A model generated the notes under the pieces. That model saw only the letters and a list, made by a program, of their open reading frames with translations, was not told the origin of the DNA and ran no database searches. Positions 54,038-63,757 of a stretch of 64,000 bases of DNA are shown here, in pieces. Position numbers and translations under genes: made by a program. Every line of letters begins with the position of its first letter. Position 1 is the first letter of the stretch. The stretch comes from Mesobacillus maritimus. GTDB taxonomy: Bacteria > Bacillota > Bacilli > Bacillales > Cytobacillaceae. The DNA lies in assembly GCF_023715205.1 (NCBI RefSeq), contig NZ_JAMBNR010000005.1, positions 1 through 64,000 of the forward strand, given 5' to 3'.

Positions 54038-54479
54038 GTGGAGAGAACTGAAAAAAACACAAATGCTATACACACACATCCAAAACATATCGTTTCAGCA
54101 GCGACAATTGTCTTAAATACAAAAAAAAGAAATATTATTAATCAGGGGGCCTAGAAGAGGTTGGGAAATGCCTGGCGGTCAAGTTGAAGAAGGAGAGTCA
54201 TTAAAAGCCGCGGCGATAAGAGAAACAAAGGAGGAAACAGGTGTTGATATTGAGGTTTTAAAATTTTGTGGGATCTACCAAAATGTACATAACTCTATAT
54301 GTAACACGCTGTTTCTCGCTAAACCCGTTGGAGGAGAATTAGCCACTTCCCCAGAGAGTTTAGAAGTAGGATTCTTCCCAATTGATCAGGCTTTAGAAAT
54401 GGTGACTTGGAAGAACTTTAGACAAAGAATTGAATACTGTTTGAACGAACATACTCATCCTTTTTATATCGAATTTTAA
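54038..54479 (+). pseudogene. Nudix hydrolase interrupted at a poly-A run
   Basis: The frame from GTG at 54038 (behind AAAGGAGATG) encodes HPKHIVSAATIVLNTKK, then shifts at a run of eight As (54121-54128) and stops at 54151. With seven As the frame would continue as EILLIRGPRRGWEMPGGQVE. The Nudix box GGQVEEGESLKAAAIRETKEETG (about 44-66) is intact, with both catalytic Glu. Either a pseudogene, a sequencing error in the A run, or a slippage-controlled gene. Confidence 0.75.
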
Positions 54480-54602
54480 GTGTGAGGCGAGTGAATCAGT
54501 TCGATATAAATCGATATGAAAAGATTAAAAACACTCAAATTTAATTGAGCGTTTTATTGAGACCTTATAAAGCACCCATATGCAGTCAAATGAAAAGAGC
54601 CC

Positions 54603-55070
54603 TTAATCAATTTTCCGACTCAGCGCATTCTCCCATTCGTCAAACGACAACTTTTCAGTCATATGTCTAAGTTCTTCAGGAACATCGACAAAACACATCA
54701 ACTCTAAACTGTTCCCATCAGGGTCCTTAAAATAGACCGAAGCATTTCCTTGATTGGGTCTTACGAAAGGCTCCACCGTTGTTCGGTTCCCAAAAGGAAC
54801 GGCTTTCACTTGGAGAGTTTCAAGCCATTCTAAAGATGCCTTTAAAGCCTCGTAAGTGACACGAAAAGCAATGTGCCGTAAAGAAGGGTGGTACTCAGTT
54901 TTGTACTCATTTCCTTCCCACAAACCAAGCCAACTTTTTCCTTCTTCAATCCAAAAGAATGCCGTGTTTTCATCTCTCCAAGCCAACTTCAAACCTAATT
55001 TTTCGTAAAAGTTGATTGATGTTTCTAAATGCTTTACAGGTAAGTGTGCTTCAAACAGCCCTTTGATCAT
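54603..55070 (-). CDS. VOC/glyoxalase-fold protein
   Basis: 155 residues from the ATG at 55070 behind GGAGGTTTTGAAG. Paired beta-alpha-beta modules: HLPVKHLETSINFYEKLGLKL and SVYFKDPDGNSLELMC. His in the first and Glu in the last strand are the expected metal ligands. Relatives include fosfomycin-resistance and ring-cleavage enzymes; the substrate is unknown. Confidence 0.82.
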   Translation of the reverse strand: MIKGLFEAHLPVKHLETSINFYEKLGLKLAWRDENTAFFWIEEGKSWLGLWEGNEYKTEYHPSLRHIAFRVTYEALKASLEWLETLQVKAVPFGNRTTVEPFVRPNQGNASVYFKDPDGNSLELMCFVDVPEELRHMTEKLSFDEWENALSRKID

Positions 55071-55183
55071 CTTCAAAACCTCCTTGAATCCATATTACCA
55101 ACATCCAACAATTAAAGAGTCCTATAAAAGATGTAATTTTTCTACTACTTTAGATGTAGAGTAAATGAACTCCTGCCCATTTT

Positions 55184-55633
55184 TTACAAATTAAAATAAT
55201 GCGTTGTTTTAGGATATCTAGCTTCTTTTATGAATCCAAAAGCTTGATAAAAATGATTCGCTTGTTCTGTATCCGTATGAAGCACGATTACATTATAATG
55301 ATCTTTTGCCTCAGAAATGATCCTTTCCAACAAGAGGCTGCCAAGGCCGTTTCTTCGATAATCCCTCGAAACATAAAACCTCCTCAACCGACCAATGGTT
55401 TCTTCAGTTGAAAAAGGATCAATATTAAGCCCACCAATCGCAACGAGTACACCTTCATTGTTAAACACCCCATATAGAGATTCACCAAGCTGATGAAAGG
55501 TATTACTGTCATTTTTATAGTCATTTACTAATCTTTCGATAAAACGAAAACCCTCGTCTTTGCTTTCCTTCACCATCTGGTCTGAATTCACAACAAGCAA
55601 ATCTTTTATTTTTTTAACTTTAAATCCTTCCAT
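55184..55633 (-). CDS. GNAT acetyltransferase
   Basis: 149 residues from the ATG at 55633 behind TTGGAGGAAGCG. IGRLRRFYVSRDYRRNGLGSLLLERII (about 77-103) has the acetyl-CoA loop RRNGLGS; HTDTEQANHFYQAFGF is the last motif. The ARYPKTTHYFNL ending resembles PA4794/YobR-like members. Substrate unknown. Confidence 0.82.
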   Translation of the reverse strand: MEGFKVKKIKDLLVVNSDQMVKESKDEGFRFIERLVNDYKNDSNTFHQLGESLYGVFNNEGVLVAIGGLNIDPFSTEETIGRLRRFYVSRDYRRNGLGSLLLERIISEAKDHYNVIVLHTDTEQANHFYQAFGFIKEARYPKTTHYFNL

Positions 55634-55732
55634 CGCTTCCTCCAACAATTTAATAGGGTGGAAATTTCCTAACTTCACCAGCGTAAAAAAAGACCGCCAA
55701 CGTGACGATCGTTTAATTACAATTTATTTTCT

Positions 55733-56581
55733 TTATGTGTGACTTATCATAAAAGTCTTCATTTCTTTCTCAAACTCCGCGGACTCTTCCAAGAAAGGAT
55801 AATGATTGCTTCGATCAAAAATAACAAGTTTAGAATCTGGAATCAACTCATTCATTTCGATCGAGTATGTGACAGGGCATTGAACGTCATACTTCCCGCA
55901 AACAATCAATGTTGGAGTTGAAATGAGTTTTAGCTTTTTGGTTACATCAAATATGAGGACTTCCCGGCTAAAATAATTCAAGCGAACAGCCGATATTTTT
56001 TTCTGGATCTTTAGTGAAAAAAATTCATCATGAAGTTCCGGTTTAAATAAAGATAATTTTGTCCGCTCTTTTGTTAATTCTTTACGCATGTCTGTTGATA
56101 AGTCGGCACGTTTTAAGGTTTCCATTAAATCTTGCATATATCTATATTTGGGGTGTTCTTTATGGTAGATACAATCAGGAGAGAAGGTCATATATTCTCT
56201 TGCAGCTGCCCCGACAACAACATTAAACGTCAAACTGTTTGAAAAGTAAATCCCATAAACAACTCCTAACATCCCACCTGTCGAATGCCCAGCGAACCCC
56301 CATTTCTCAAATCCTAAAGCATGACGAATTGCCTCTAAATCAAGAATGGAATCGATCATGCTTAATTCATTTGGGTTGTCCGCTTTAGCCGAATTTCCTG
56401 CTTCTCTGAGATTCACCAAAAGTACTTTATGGGTTTTTACGAATGATTCCGCAAAATAATCTCCTGTCTCATTAAATTCAGAATACAAGTGAGTCACACA
56501 AAGAGGTTCGCCTTTACCTTTCATAAAGACTTCAAAAGTACCACGGGGTGTCTGTATATCCTTTCGATCCCATTTATCCAT
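55733..56581 (-). CDS. alpha/beta hydrolase
   Basis: 282 residues, ATG behind CTAGGAGAAACTT. Nucleophile elbow GHSTGG (about 98-103), oxyanion region around NLREAGNS, late Asp in CGKYDVQCP (about 231-239) and catalytic His in RSNHYPFLE (about 258-266): a complete triad. The arrangement resembles proline iminopeptidase-like and ester hydrolases. No signal peptide. Confidence 0.87.
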   Translation of the reverse strand: MDKWDRKDIQTPRGTFEVFMKGKGEPLCVTHLYSEFNETGDYFAESFVKTHKVLLVNLREAGNSAKADNPNELSMIDSILDLEAIRHALGFEKWGFAGHSTGGMLGVVYGIYFSNSLTFNVVVGAAAREYMTFSPDCIYHKEHPKYRYMQDLMETLKRADLSTDMRKELTKERTKLSLFKPELHDEFFSLKIQKKISAVRLNYFSREVLIFDVTKKLKLISTPTLIVCGKYDVQCPVTYSIEMNELIPDSKLVIFDRSNHYPFLEESAEFEKEMKTFMISHT

Positions 56582-56734
56582 AAGTTTCTCCTAGTATATG
56601 ATTTATTTTTACTACAATTCTTTCCGGCTGAGAGAAAATCCTTCATTTAATTTAGGAATTTTTGTTGCGACACATTAGGGGAGAATTTACTGGGGTGCCG
56701 TTATAAGCATAGTTTTAAACATAGCAACAATAAT

Positions 56735-56762
56735 AAAACCAAGCCCAATGGCTCGGTTTATT
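56735..56762 (-). terminator. terminator of the small membrane gene
   Basis: On the minus strand AAACCGAGCC-ATTG-GGCTTGGTTT followed by TATT. Confidence 0.7.
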
Positions 56763-56911
56763 TAATCAATATCAAAATAGGGAGAATCAAGAAAATAAGA
56801 CTGATCGCATGCAGAGAGTTCCATACCTATTAATCTTGTAATCAATAGGTAACCAAGTCCCGATAATGCAATGAATAATTGAAGACTACCTATCATTCCA
56901 AATCTTTTCAT
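56762..56911 (-). CDS. small membrane protein, 49 aa
   Basis: ATG behind AGGGAGAGGTTTG. One membrane helix (GMIGSLQLFIALSGLGYLLI) and an acidic, Tyr/Asp-rich tail (SACDQSYFLDSPYFDID). A ribosome-binding site and terminator support it. No family rec ognised. Confidence 0.5.
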   Translation of the reverse strand: MKRFGMIGSLQLFIALSGLGYLLITRLIGMELSACDQSYFLDSPYFDID

Positions 56912-57073
56912 CAAACCTCTCCCTATATCTCTAAAAAAAAATTACTAGAATCTTCATTTGATCAAACGTATAAAGGTATATTCACAATGGATTTTAGCTA
57001 CAGAGGAATACTACACGGAACTAAAAAGGGAGTGAGAGTCTCGTATAAAGCTGTATGCTATGAATCCTTCCTG

Positions 57074-57616
57074 TCAAATCATTTTCTTCCTATAATCCAA
57101 GCGGTTCCAAAAGACTAAAAAGCACAAACCGATTGTCATAGATAGAGGAATCAGCCATAATTTTTCTCCATCTAAATACAATCCCAAGAATAGCATGAAG
57201 ACCGATATCACTGGTGCCATAACATAATAGGCAAGTGTATGATAGAACCAGCCATAAGGAAAAAAATGAGCCCCAGTAATGATTGCAAAAAATAGAATTG
57301 CATCATTTGGATGATGGATAATTCCCCAAAAAAGGATAGGAAAATAGATTAACTGAGCAATATTTAAAAATAAACCTAGATTTCCCAATGGATTATTTTT
57401 GAGTTTCCAATCAGCCTTGATAAAAGAAGAAAAGAGAACGGATAATGGAAACATTAAACCTGTTGAAAACAACATATAAATGTTTTTCTGTTGTATGTCA
57501 AAGGACTGTAAAAATATGAAGGTGATCAGAGACCAAATGACAACAGCAGAACTTAAAAAGCCTATTCCGTTTTTTCCTCTAACTGAAAGTTCATTTCTAA
57601 TTTCGTTTAACTCCAC
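57074..57616 (-). CDS. DUF7010-like membrane protein
   Basis: 180 residues from a GTG at 57616 behind GGGGGAAAACGTT. A polar start (ELNEIRNELSVRGKNGIGF) is followed by about six membrane helices. The WKLKNNPLGNLGLFLNIAQL loop and HHPNDAILFFAIITGAHFFPYGW segment match a family of Bacillus membrane proteins I know as DUF7010. Function unknown. Confidence 0.65.
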   Translation of the reverse strand: MELNEIRNELSVRGKNGIGFLSSAVVIWSLITFIFLQSFDIQQKNIYMLFSTGLMFPLSVLFSSFIKADWKLKNNPLGNLGLFLNIAQLIYFPILFWGIIHHPNDAILFFAIITGAHFFPYGWFYHTLAYYVMAPVISVFMLFLGLYLDGEKLWLIPLSMTIGLCFLVFWNRLDYRKKMI

Positions 57617-57906
57617 AACGTTTTCCCCCTTAGCCTCATTCAACATATTTTGATTGGTTCAAAAGTACTAATCTTTAAATCATATTAAATTTTAACAAAA
57701 ATATCCATTTACGTCCCAGAAAAAGGATAGTTATGCATAAAAATGCTGTGATTTTTTTTCAGTCTCATAATGGATAAATAAATGCATCGAAGAAATAAAG
57801 AGAAGGATTGGTGAGAAAAAATGTGATAAATGTTTAAACATGTGGAAGAAAGGGATAATGTGAAATTTACAGGTGGATAGAGGAAGGTAAATGAGTATCT
57901 TAAAAA

Positions 57907-58083
57907 AGCTCTTTTCTAAATCTTTGTTGCTGTTGAACCAGCATACAACTGAATAAGCTAGGTTATACAAAAAAGCTCAATGTATATGAAAAGAGCTTGC
58001 TAACTTAATTGAAACATAGAAAATAGTTCCTTTTGTGTAGTGAATGGTTTTAGGATATAAAAACAATTCTTTTGAAAACAGCC
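57907..58083 (+). mobile_element. MITE-like element, copy E (177 bp)
   Basis: It starts AGCTCTTTTCTAAATCTTTG and ends as the complement of GGCTGTTTTCAAAAGAATTG. Flanks CTTAAAAA (57899-57906) and TTTAAAAA (58084-58091) form an 8-bp duplication with one mismatch. The most diverged copy, lying in a long non-coding stretch (57617-58262) that otherwise shows nothing. Confidence 0.8.
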
Positions 58084-58262
58084 TTTAAAAAAGAGATTAT
58101 CCAAAATAGTAGCAGACGATTTTGGAGTAACCTCTATTGAAATATAGAGGATGGTCTAGCCTCAACGGTTAGTGGCTCGGGTCATACAATCCGTAAATTA
58201 ATTTAGAGAACAACCTTCTAGCCAGTTCGTCCTATGCCTGATATCCTGAAAGGACCACTTAG

Positions 58263-58792
58263 TTAATCAAAAGCTTTTGAATACTGAACAATCCCTTGTG
58301 TATGCTCAAGCGCATTTTCGGTTAATTCTAGAACCATAAAAACTTCGTCCGGCACCTCAAAAGGAGCACGAATCTTCCATAAGCTCGCAGGTTTAAAACC
58401 AAACTTAGGATAATAGTCTGGGTGTCCTAATACAATAACGGAATGATAGCCAAGCTGTTTTGCTTTTTCTAACGCAGCAAGTATTAATTGACTGCCAACG
58501 CCTTTTCTATGAACCTCAGGTGCAACCGAAACGGGAGCAAGCGCTAGCGAATCGACCTTGGTCGGGCCATTAACGATTTGAATCTTAGACAATAGAACAT
58601 GACCGACCAATTCGTTTCTTGACTGAAAGCAACTATTGAAAGTTCCGGAATAAACGCATCCGATTTGCGAATGCGATTGACGAGGTAGTGTTCATGATTG
58701 TCGCTATAGGCTAATGTTGAAAATGCACTTTTCACTACTTCCTCAGTTGTTTGGTAATTTTTAGGGTGTTCTTGTCTAATAGTAATTTCCAT
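58263..58792 (-). pseudogene. GNAT acetyltransferase broken by a frameshift
   Basis: The frame from the ATG at 58792 (behind TTGGAGACTGAA) gives the start (HPKNYQTTEEVVKSAFSTLA, AFIPELSIVAFSQ) and then goes astray. A second frame from about 58625 resumes as RNELVGHVLLSKIQI, with SVAPEVHRKGVGSQLILAALEKA (acetyl-CoA loop HRKGVGS) and YYPKFGFKPAS. Together they make a YhbS-type GNAT protein of normal length. A one-base indel lies near 58610-58625. Confidence 0.82.
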
Positions 58793-58804
58793 TTCAGTCT
58801 CCAA

Positions 58805-59104
58805 TACATATTAGTAATCTTTTTATTAATAGGAAAGCAATAACATTTTTTCTATTCAGTTGGCCCTGCAATAAGGACATTTCATCGTAAAAGAAGATGA
58901 AAACCTTTCAAAATTAATTTTTGAACAAAGGGCAGAAGCCTTCATTATAACTTCCTTACTACTCAGAATTTAATTTTATTATATTTGGTGCTATCAGTTT
59001 GGTAAATATATTGTTTTCGACGTTTGTTGAACGCAAGAAGAAGCAATTGCTCTACAAGGGAGATTCGCCAAATGCAATAATGTTGTTATGAGGAAAACGT
59101 GAAA
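58805..59104. other. non-coding stretch
   Basis: No intact gene. A plus-strand frame near 58967-59089 encodes a possible membrane helix and basic tail (SLVNILFSTFVERKKKQLL) but has no start or ribosome-binding site. It may be a relic. Confidence 0.3.
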
Positions 59105-59203
59105 ATGATAAAATCTATGTACATCATCCTTGCCAGCATTCTATTCTTTTTAGCTTTGAAACGGATAAACGAGTATACACCCTTAAAGCATAACCATGAT
59201 TAA
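59105..59203 (+). CDS. small one-helix membrane peptide, 32 aa
   Basis: ATG behind GAGGAAAACGTGAAA. Hydrophobic N-terminal half (YIILASILFFLAL) and polar tail (KRINEYTPLKHNHD). It precedes a second membrane-anchored, frameshifted gene. No family recognised. Confidence 0.35.
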   Translation: MIKSMYIILASILFFLALKRINEYTPLKHNHD

Positions 59204-59231
59204 GAGATAAAAATGAAATGAGATGGATTAG

Positions 59232-59626
59232 TTGAGAAATAAAATTGTACTTGCACTCTTGGTTGTCAGCTTAGCGGTGAATGTCATTCTAATAGGAAAA
59301 AAGCTAATCCAAAAAGCATATGAACCTTCTCAAAAAGAAAAAGTGATATTGAGTGAAATGGTTCAAAAAACAATCGAGAGTAACGACTACAAAACTTAGC
59401 AACAACAGAAAACATCATTGCAATGGATCCAAGTATGGATAAAAACAAAGGGGGGGCATTCCCTTATTATTTCGTCGTGAGTGTCCGAACCGATCAGCAT
59501 ACCTATTTGTTTTCTTGCAAGGATCAGCACTGTTCTGAAATGGAAAACGAAGGTACGACCTATTCAATCTATCAAGATGAGAGGCCGCGACTTCCGTTAA
59601 GTAATCGTCCAACTTCAAATAATTGA
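59232..59626 (+). pseudogene. membrane-anchored hypothetical protein with frameshift
   Basis: A TTG at 59232 opens a frame with an N-terminal anchor (RNKIVLALLVVSLAVNVILI) and helix, stopping at TAG near 59398. The adjacent frame continues without a gap as ATTENIIAMDPSMDKNKGGA, FPYYFVVSVRTDQHTYLFSC and so on to 59626. A one-base indel near 59395 separates them. The extracellular part has a Cys pair. Function unknown. Confidence 0.6.
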
Positions 59627-59687
59627 ACCTATAATTAGTTTTCCTAATGGCGAAACGATCAAGTGTAGTGTTACTGAGGTGATAAAA

Positions 59688-59963
59688 ATGCTCTATGACC
59701 ATAGATACGATTTGCATGTAGGTTATTATAAAAATGGTTTCGATTTGGAAGCTGCTGCGTATAAACGAAAGTCAGAAGATATACGGGACATCTTCTTTGA
59801 TTTTGAACATGAGGGGTTAAAAAATGATCCAGAAAAAGAATTAGATGGGTTAGGCACAAAGATTTTTTCAATAAAAGCAAAGGAGCTCGAGTATTTTGAG
59901 GTTGCAAAAAAATTCGAACAATGGCTGTTTGATCAAAAAATCAGCAAGCTTCTTGACCCTTGA
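59688..59963 (+). CDS. small hypothetical protein, 91 aa
   Basis: ATG at 59688 behind ACTGAGGTGATAAAA. Soluble and charged (YDHRYDLHVGYYKNGFDLEAA, EHEGLKNDPEKELDGLGTKIF), ending EQWLFDQKISKLLDP. No recognised domain. From 59964 to 60402 no further gene is supported, though a short in-frame-like relic (IRDKNRKPIAIKSMSLSPL) follows. Confidence 0.5.
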   Translation: MLYDHRYDLHVGYYKNGFDLEAAAYKRKSEDIRDIFFDFEHEGLKNDPEKELDGLGTKIFSIKAKELEYFEVAKKFEQWLFDQKISKLLDP

Positions 59964-60402
59964 TGGGAGAAATAGGTTAGTTCATGCTTCAGAACACTTT
60001 GGAATTCGAGATAAAAACAGAAAACCAATAGCAATCAAAAGCATGAGTTTAAGTCCTCTAGTACATAGTCTTTATTTTGGTGTTGATTCTATTTAGACTT
60101 TTCTTCAACTAACTTTACCTTCTCCAAGTTCCGTCATTTAACACAAAATGAAGACCTTGCTTGCGGAACTGGTAAAGCAAAATCAACTTAGTATTCTATA
60201 ATAAAAACCATTCTAGTGGGAATGCTGTGGTTTTATAAACAAACTGGAATTTACGAACTAGTCAATATTCCCATAAGTGGAAATAAAAAATTCTCAACAG
60301 AATGGTCTTAAGGAATGAACTTAATAAAAACTGCAAAAAGTAACCTGAAAAGCTAATTCATTATCATTCACATTTTAGCTAATAAATGAATTGGAGGTTA
60401 CT

Positions 60403-61854
60403 ATGGAAGCGACGAACTATAAAGGCACCAATAAATTAATTATTGGGATTGTATTTGGAGTTATTTCGTTTTGGTTATTTGCTCAGTCAGTGGTCAATGT
60501 AGTGCCAGCTGTACAAGAAGATTTAGGTATTTCACTTGGTACATTAAACATTGCCATCGGTTTAAGTGCATTATTCTCTGGATTATTCATTGTTGCTGCC
60601 GGTGGATTGGCAGACAAAATTGGACGAAAAAAAATGACCTATATTGGGTTGATTTTAAGTGTGATCGGCTCCCTGTGTCTTGTGTTAGCACAAGGATCTT
60701 TTTTACTGATTACCGGACGTGTTCTTCAGGGACTATCTGCAGCATGTATTATGCCTGCAACGATTGCGTTAATGAAAGAGTATTTTGAAGGGGCAGAACG
60801 ACAACGTGCACTGAGTTATTGGTCAATCGGATCATGGGGTGGATCAGGAGCTGCTTCCTTTGCTGGTGGTGCCATCGCAACGTCTATGGGATGGAGATGG
60901 ATCTTCATTTTTTGTATCGTCTTTTCTTTACTAAGTATGTGGTTGATTAAAGATACACCAGAAAGCAAAGGAGAATCGACGGGTAAATTTAGATTCGACT
61001 ACACTGGTCTTGCTGTCTTTATTGTCACCATGGTTGCATTGAATGTATTTATTACTTTTGGGGCAGATTTGGGCTGGACAAGTATAATTTCAATAATCCT
61101 TGCTATTGTGGCCATTATCGGATTATTTGTCTTTTACAAAATCGAAAAAAGCAAAGAAGTGGTTTTAATCGATTTTGCCTTATTTAAAAACAAACCTTAT
61201 TCTGGTGCAACAATTTCTAACTTTTTGTTAAATGCGATTGCTGGAACACTAGTAGTAGCCAATACTTATGTACAAGTAGGGAGAGGCTTTTCTTCGTTTC
61301 AAGCAGGGATGCTTTCACTCGGCTATTTGGTCGCTGTGTTAGCGATGATACGTGTTGGAGAGAAATTATTACAAAGAGCAGGCGCAAAATCACCAATGAT
61401 TTGGGGCTCTCTCATCACTACAGTTGGAGTTGCAATTATGGGATTAACGTTCTTATCTGACTTTGCATATACGGTGGTTGTTTTCATTGGTTTTGCTTTA
61501 TTTGGACTCGGACTTGGTGTATATGCAACACCATCAACAGATACATCGGTATCGAATGCACCTTCAAACAAAGTAGGAGAAGCTGCAGGGGTTTATAAAA
61601 TGGCGAGTTCCCTTGGCGGAGCTTTCGGTGTAGCGATATCGGCTACTGTTTATACGTCCATTTCCGCTGCGGGAAACTTGGAACTGGCAGCTACAGCGGG
61701 GATTATCGTAAACGTCATATTCGGGGTTCTCTCGATTCTATCCATTATCTTCATGGTTCCAAGAAATGCAGGAAAAGAACAAACACAGAAGGAAGCAAAA
61801 AATGTACGGTTAAAAAATCCTCCTGGGCAGCCAGAACCAGAACCTACTCATTGA
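60403..61854 (+). CDS. 14-helix MFS drug exporter (DHA2/EmrB-QacA-like)
   Basis: 483 residues from the ATG at 60403 behind TTGGAGGTTACT. Motif A is GGLADKIGRKKM (about 68-79); TM4 arginine motif LLITGRVLQGLSAACIMPATIALM; antiporter motif C-like GSWGGSGAASFAGGAIATSMGWRWIF. About 14 membrane helices and a polar C-terminal tail. It exports drugs or metabolites with proton exchange. The M20 hydrolase gene begins 19 bases after its stop, so the two form an operon. Confidence 0.88.
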   Translation: MEATNYKGTNKLIIGIVFGVISFWLFAQSVVNVVPAVQEDLGISLGTLNIAIGLSALFSGLFIVAAGGLADKIGRKKMTYIGLILSVIGSLCLVLAQGSFLLITGRVLQGLSAACIMPATIALMKEYFEGAERQRALSYWSIGSWGGSGAASFAGGAIATSMGWRWIFIFCIVFSLLSMWLIKDTPESKGESTGKFRFDYTGLAVFIVTMVALNVFITFGADLGWTSIISIILAIVAIIGLFVFYKIEKSKEVVLIDFALFKNKPYSGATISNFLLNAIAGTLVVANTYVQVGRGFSSFQAGMLSLGYLVAVLAMIRVGEKLLQRAGAKSPMIWGSLITTVGVAIMGLTFLSDFAYTVVVFIGFALFGLGLGVYATPSTDTSVSNAPSNKVGEAAGVYKMASSLGGAFGVAISATVYTSISAAGNLELAATAGIIVNVIFGVLSILSIIFMVPRNAGKEQTQKEAKNVRLKNPPGQPEPEPTH

Positions 61855-61873
61855 GTAAAAGGAGATTGAAAAG

Positions 61874-63070
61874 ATGTTATTAAATGAATTACTGCAAAAA
61901 TTAGAAGAAAAAAAAGACCGGATCATCGAGATACGTCGCTATCTTCATGAACATCCCGAACTTTCTTTCGAAGAAGAACAAACCGCCAACTATATTGCTG
62001 ATTTTTATAAAGAAGTCAATGTGGATTCAGTTGAGACCAATTTCGGAGGCGAGCGGGGGATTGTTGTCACCATTAAAGGCTCAAAGCCAGGAAAAACGAT
62101 TGCCATCCGAGCGGATTTTGATGCATTGCCGATTAAAGAAGAAACGGGACTGCCGTTTGCCTCAAAAAATGAGGGTGTGATGCATGCGTGTGGACATGAT
62201 GGTCATACTGCCTATATGTTGATTTTAGCTGAGACATTAGCAGAGCATAAAGACCAATTAGCTGGCACCATTCGAGTCATTCATCAACCTGCAGAAGAAA
62301 CGCCTCCAGGTGGGGCAATCGGTATGATCAAAGCAGGCGTGCTGGATGGTGTAGACGCAATCCTAGGCATTCATGTGATGAGCAACATGAAAACGGGCAA
62401 CATATATTATCGAAGCGGCAATACGCAAACAGGAAGGTCATATTTTAAATTAGTGGTTCAAGGAAAAGGTGGTCACGGTTCATCCCCACATTTGGCAAAC
62501 GATGCGATTGTAGCGGCAAGTTCTTTTGTGATGAATGTACAGACGATCGTTAGCCGCCGAATCAATCCATTTGATGCAGCTTCTGTGACGATTGGAAACT
62601 TTGACGGGAAGGGAAGCTTCAACGTCATTAAAGATTCTGTAACAATTGAAGGGGATGTTCGGACGATGTCTCCTGAGACGCGAGAAACCGTTGAAAGAGA
62701 AGTGCAGGCATTTGCCGAAGGCTTGGAAAGATCCTATGGAGTAAAAGCAACACTTGAATATAAAAATGACTATCCAGTCCTCTATAATGATCCTGATGTA
62801 ACGGAGCAAGTACGTCAAGCCTTAGAACAAGCATCCATTCCAGAAGTAGAAGAGGTCTTGGAAACACCGCCACAGCCGCCTTCAGAAGATTTTGCTTACT
62901 ATCTTGAAAAAGTACCAGGCTGCTTCTTCTATGTCGGTGCGATTCCGGAATCGGGTGAAGCCTATCCGCATCATCATCCTAAATTTGATATTAATGAAAA
63001 AAGTCTCATCATCAGCGCAAAAGCAATGGCTGCTGTAGTCGCTTCTTATTGTGATGGTAGTGAAAAGTAA
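61874..63070 (+). CDS. M20-family amidohydrolase
   Basis: 398 residues, ATG behind AAAAGGAGATTGAA. HipO/YtnL-like: HEHPELSFEE, IRADFDALPI (metal Asp), MHACGHDGHTAYML (metal Cys/His), HQPAEETPPGGA (Glu), IHVMSN, and the C-terminal HHPKFDINEKSL. It cleaves N-acyl amino acids or similar amides. Co-transcribed with an exporter, which suggests that the pair handles one compound; which is unknown. Confidence 0.92.
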   Translation: MLLNELLQKLEEKKDRIIEIRRYLHEHPELSFEEEQTANYIADFYKEVNVDSVETNFGGERGIVVTIKGSKPGKTIAIRADFDALPIKEETGLPFASKNEGVMHACGHDGHTAYMLILAETLAEHKDQLAGTIRVIHQPAEETPPGGAIGMIKAGVLDGVDAILGIHVMSNMKTGNIYYRSGNTQTGRSYFKLVVQGKGGHGSSPHLANDAIVAASSFVMNVQTIVSRRINPFDAASVTIGNFDGKGSFNVIKDSVTIEGDVRTMSPETRETVEREVQAFAEGLERSYGVKATLEYKNDYPVLYNDPDVTEQVRQALEQASIPEVEEVLETPPQPPSEDFAYYLEKVPGCFFYVGAIPESGEAYPHHHPKFDINEKSLIISAKAMAAVVASYCDGSEK

Positions 63071-63105
63071 GGGGGAAGCAACAGGTGCTTTCCCTTTTTG
63101 TTTTG
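63066..63105 (+). terminator. terminator of the MFS-M20 operon
   Basis: AAGGGGGAAGCA-ACAGG-TGCTTTCCCTTTTTG. Confidence 0.75.
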
Positions 63106-63192
63106 GAAACTAGTTCAATGCAAAAACTCAAAAACTAGGTATAAAGTTTGACACCCAAAACAAAAATGTGGTAAATTTATCTTTAATCAAAG

Positions 63193-63210
63193 ATATATAA
63201 ATTCGAGATA
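63193..63210. promoter_or_regulatory. half-conserved MhqR-type operator
   Basis: Right arm ATTCGAGATA is perfect, the left arm TATATAA is diverged from TATCTCGA. It lies 130 bases before mhqR. Confidence 0.5.
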
Positions 63211-63242
63211 TTAAGGAATACTATTATATTTTTTTGGTCCCA

Positions 63243-63260
63243 TATCTTGAACTCGAGATA
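63243..63260. promoter_or_regulatory. MhqR operator upstream of mhqR
   Basis: TATCTTGAACTCGAGATA is a near-perfect copy of the published MhqR palindrome (TATCTCGAATTCGAGATA). It lies just before the mhqR ribosome-binding site, so autoregulation is likely. Confidence 0.8.
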
Positions 63261-63322
63261 TAGGGGAAGAAAAGTCTCGTTAGTAGACAAAACTAATGAG
63301 CCTTGAAAGGAGGAATACGGTT

Positions 63323-63757
63323 GTGGAATTAGTAAAAGATGAGTTGAAAGCTGTAACTGTAATTATTCGTGCCTCCCAAGCGATACAAGAAGTGATTCGA
63401 AAAGACGCCGCCAAGTTTGGTCTGAATTCTACGGAATTCTCTGTGTTAGAGTTGTTGTATCATAGAGGCGACCAGCCCATTCAAAAGATTGGCAAAAAGG
63501 TTCTTATTTCAAGTGGCAGTATTACTTATGTTGTGGATAAGCTTGAGCAAAAAAACTATGTAAGACGGCGGGGATGCCCAAAAGACCGACGTGTAACCTA
63601 CGCGGCGATAACCAGTGAAGGGAAATTATTAATGGATAAAATTTTCCCGCAACACGAATTGAAGATTCAAGAAATTTTTGCTGAATTGGATGCTGAAGAG
63701 GTCAAGGAAGCCATTGCTTTATTAAAACGAATTGGCTACAGCGCAAAAAACCTTTAA
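63323..63757 (+). CDS. mhqR: MhqR-type MarR repressor of quinone/diamide stress genes
   Basis: 144 residues from a GTG at 63323 behind AAAGGAGGAATACGG. Winged helix: FGLNSTEFSVLELLYHRGDQPIQKIGKKVLISSGSITYVVDKLEQ (about 30-74) with wing RRRGCPKDRRVTYAAITSEG; one Cys near 81. MhqR represses quinone-detoxifying dioxygenases and reductases (mhqNOP, azoR2). Operators at 63243 and 63958 support the call; the second probably controls a gene starting beyond the window. Confidence 0.85.
   Translation: MELVKDELKAVTVIIRASQAIQEVIRKDAAKFGLNSTEFSVLELLYHRGDQPIQKIGKKVLISSGSITYVVDKLEQKNYVRRRGCPKDRRVTYAAITSEGKLLMDKIFPQHELKIQEIFAELDAEEVKEAIALLKRIGYSAKNL

Noticed and set aside
60000-60070. MhqR operator within GGAATTCGAGATA near 60030
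   Set aside because: Only the right half-site matches and the sequence lies in a probable coding relic.
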